Source of the DNA: Akkermansia muciniphila
Lineage (GTDB): Bacteria; Pseudomonadota; Gammaproteobacteria; Burkholderiales; Burkholderiaceae_C
NCBI GenBank assembly: GCA_943327015.2
Contig: CALPVM020000129.1
Span: 1-6,862, forward strand
Direction: 5' to 3'
Length of the DNA: 6,862 bases
Under the pieces are notes generated by a model, which did no database searches, was not told the origin of the DNA, and saw only the letters and a list, made by a program, of their open reading frames with translations. Of the stretch, positions 6,295-6,862 are shown in pieces. The stretch's first letter is position 1. Each line of letters begins with the position of its first letter. The position numbers and the translations under genes are program-made.

Positions 6295-6862
6295 ATGACA
6301 AATCAGGAAATTCTTAAAGAATACGGCCCACGCGAGGCCATGGAATACGACGTTGTTGTCGTGGGCGGTGGCCCTGGTGGATTATCAACAGCGATTCGTA
6401 TTAAACAATTGGCTGCAGAACGCGGCAAAGACGTCTCCGTCGTAGTACTGGAAAAAGGCTCTGAGCCCGGCGCACACATTTTGTCGGGCGCCATCATGGA
6501 CCCGATTGCGCTAACCGAGCTGTTTCCTGACTGGAAAGCCATGGGCGCACCGCTTAACCAGCCCGTTACCGATGACGCCATGATGTTCTTGGGCGAAAAG
6601 TCTGCTTTTCGTACCCCCAACTTTTTGCTGCCAGAATGCGTGCAAAACCATGGCAATTACATCATCAGCTTGGGCGCATTGACCCGCTGGCTGGCAGAAC
6701 AAGCCGAAGCCTTGGGCGTAGAGATATTCCCAGGCTTTGCCGCTGCTGAAGTGCTGTACAACGACAATGGCTCGGTCAGGGGTGTTGCTACCGGCAATCT
6801 GGGTGTAGGCAAAGATGGTGTTCCAACTGACAACTTTCAAATCGGCATGGAGCTTCTGGGCA
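6295..6862 (+). CDS. Electron transfer flavoprotein-ubiquinone oxidoreductase, N-terminal part, cut by window edge
   Basis: ETF-QO takes electrons from reduced ETF, which collects them from acyl-CoA and other flavin dehydrogenases, and passes them to ubiquinone at the inner membrane. The 189 residues visible are about one third of the roughly 550 expected; the 4Fe-4S cluster cysteines and most of the quinone-binding region lie beyond the edge. The N-terminus has the family's NQEILKEYGPREAMEYDVV lead-in and the FAD-binding loop GGGPGGL (24-30), with Gly28 where Ala is commoner. VVVLEKGSEPGAHILSGA (about 49-66) is a strong ETF-QO signature, and an NYIISLGALTRWLAEQA segment follows. ATG 6295 has GGGA at 6285-6288 as a plausible ribosome-binding site. 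ATG at codon 16 is an unlikely internal alternative. It follows the SDR gene, a functional match, but with a terminator between them. Confidence 0.95.
   Translation, partial: MTNQEILKEYGPREAMEYDVVVVGGGPGGLSTAIRIKQLAAERGKDVSVVVLEKGSEPGAHILSGAIMDPIALTELFPDWKAMGAPLNQPVTDDAMMFLGEKSAFRTPNFLLPECVQNHGNYIISLGALTRWLAEQAEALGVEIFPGFAAAEVLYNDNGSVRGVATGNLGVGKDGVPTDNFQIGMELLG

Noticed and set aside
6303..6656. A 117-codon minus-strand open frame opposite the ETF-QO gene.
   Set aside because: The sense strand encodes a clear FAD-binding ETF-QO N-terminus; the reverse product is rich in Ser, Pro and Thr as expected of an antisense shadow.
1..6862. A search by eye for CRISPR arrays, tRNA genes, insertion sequences, phage or toxin-antitoxin genes.
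   Set aside because: No spaced direct repeats, cloverleaf-like segments, transposase-like frames or small gene pairs were seen; the sequence is almost filled by housekeeping-type genes.

Overview
The window looks like ordinary chromosome from a Gram-negative betaproteobacterium, most likely of the order Burkholderiales. Three things suggest this: the gene order phosphomannomutase/phosphoglucomutase - heptosyltransferase I (waaC) - Kdo transferase (waaA), the family-level look of each protein, and the moderate GC content. The family within the order cannot be fixed by eye. I found no transposase, integrase, phage gene, CRISPR array, tRNA or rRNA.

Left half, minus strand (1-2632): a tight lipopolysaccharide-core operon read right to left. 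A phosphohexomutase (AlgC/ManB type) makes hexose 1-phosphates for nucleotide sugars. WaaC adds the first heptose to the Kdo-lipid A inner core. WaaA, cut by the left edge, adds Kdo to lipid A precursor. The junctions are very tight (5 nt, then a 1-nt overlap), and waaC appears to start at TTG.

A divergent intergenic region (2633-2789) separates this operon from a series of plus-strand genes. First is a membrane-anchored, probably periplasmic endonuclease/exonuclease/phosphatase (EEP) family protein with a complete catalytic set (2790-3884). Next is an Ogt-type O6-alkylguanine-DNA alkyltransferase (3932-4426), overlapped by 4 nt at a TTGA junction with a ten-helix EamA/DMT transporter (4423-5337). 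Then comes a short-chain dehydrogenase of the 3-hydroxyacyl-CoA dehydrogenase type 2 (HSD10-like) group (5391-6149). A perfect 28-bp palindrome with A/T-tract flanks (6179-6206) probably terminates that transcript. The last gene is the N-terminal part of electron transfer flavoprotein-ubiquinone oxidoreductase (6295-6862), cut by the right edge.

Functionally, the left operon serves outer-membrane biogenesis. The SDR and ETF-QO both fit acyl-CoA (fatty-acid or branched-chain amino-acid) oxidation, one by NAD-linked hydroxyacyl-CoA oxidation and the other by passing electrons from acyl-CoA dehydrogenases to quinone. The middle genes look like housekeeping and accessory functions without an obvious shared pathway. 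I see no convincing undescribed multi-gene system. The points most worth a second look are the periplasmic EEP protein, the TTG-coupled starts, the possibly leaderless ogt transcript, an unusual residue beside the Ogt active site, and the palindrome/hairpin pair ahead of the ETF-QO gene.
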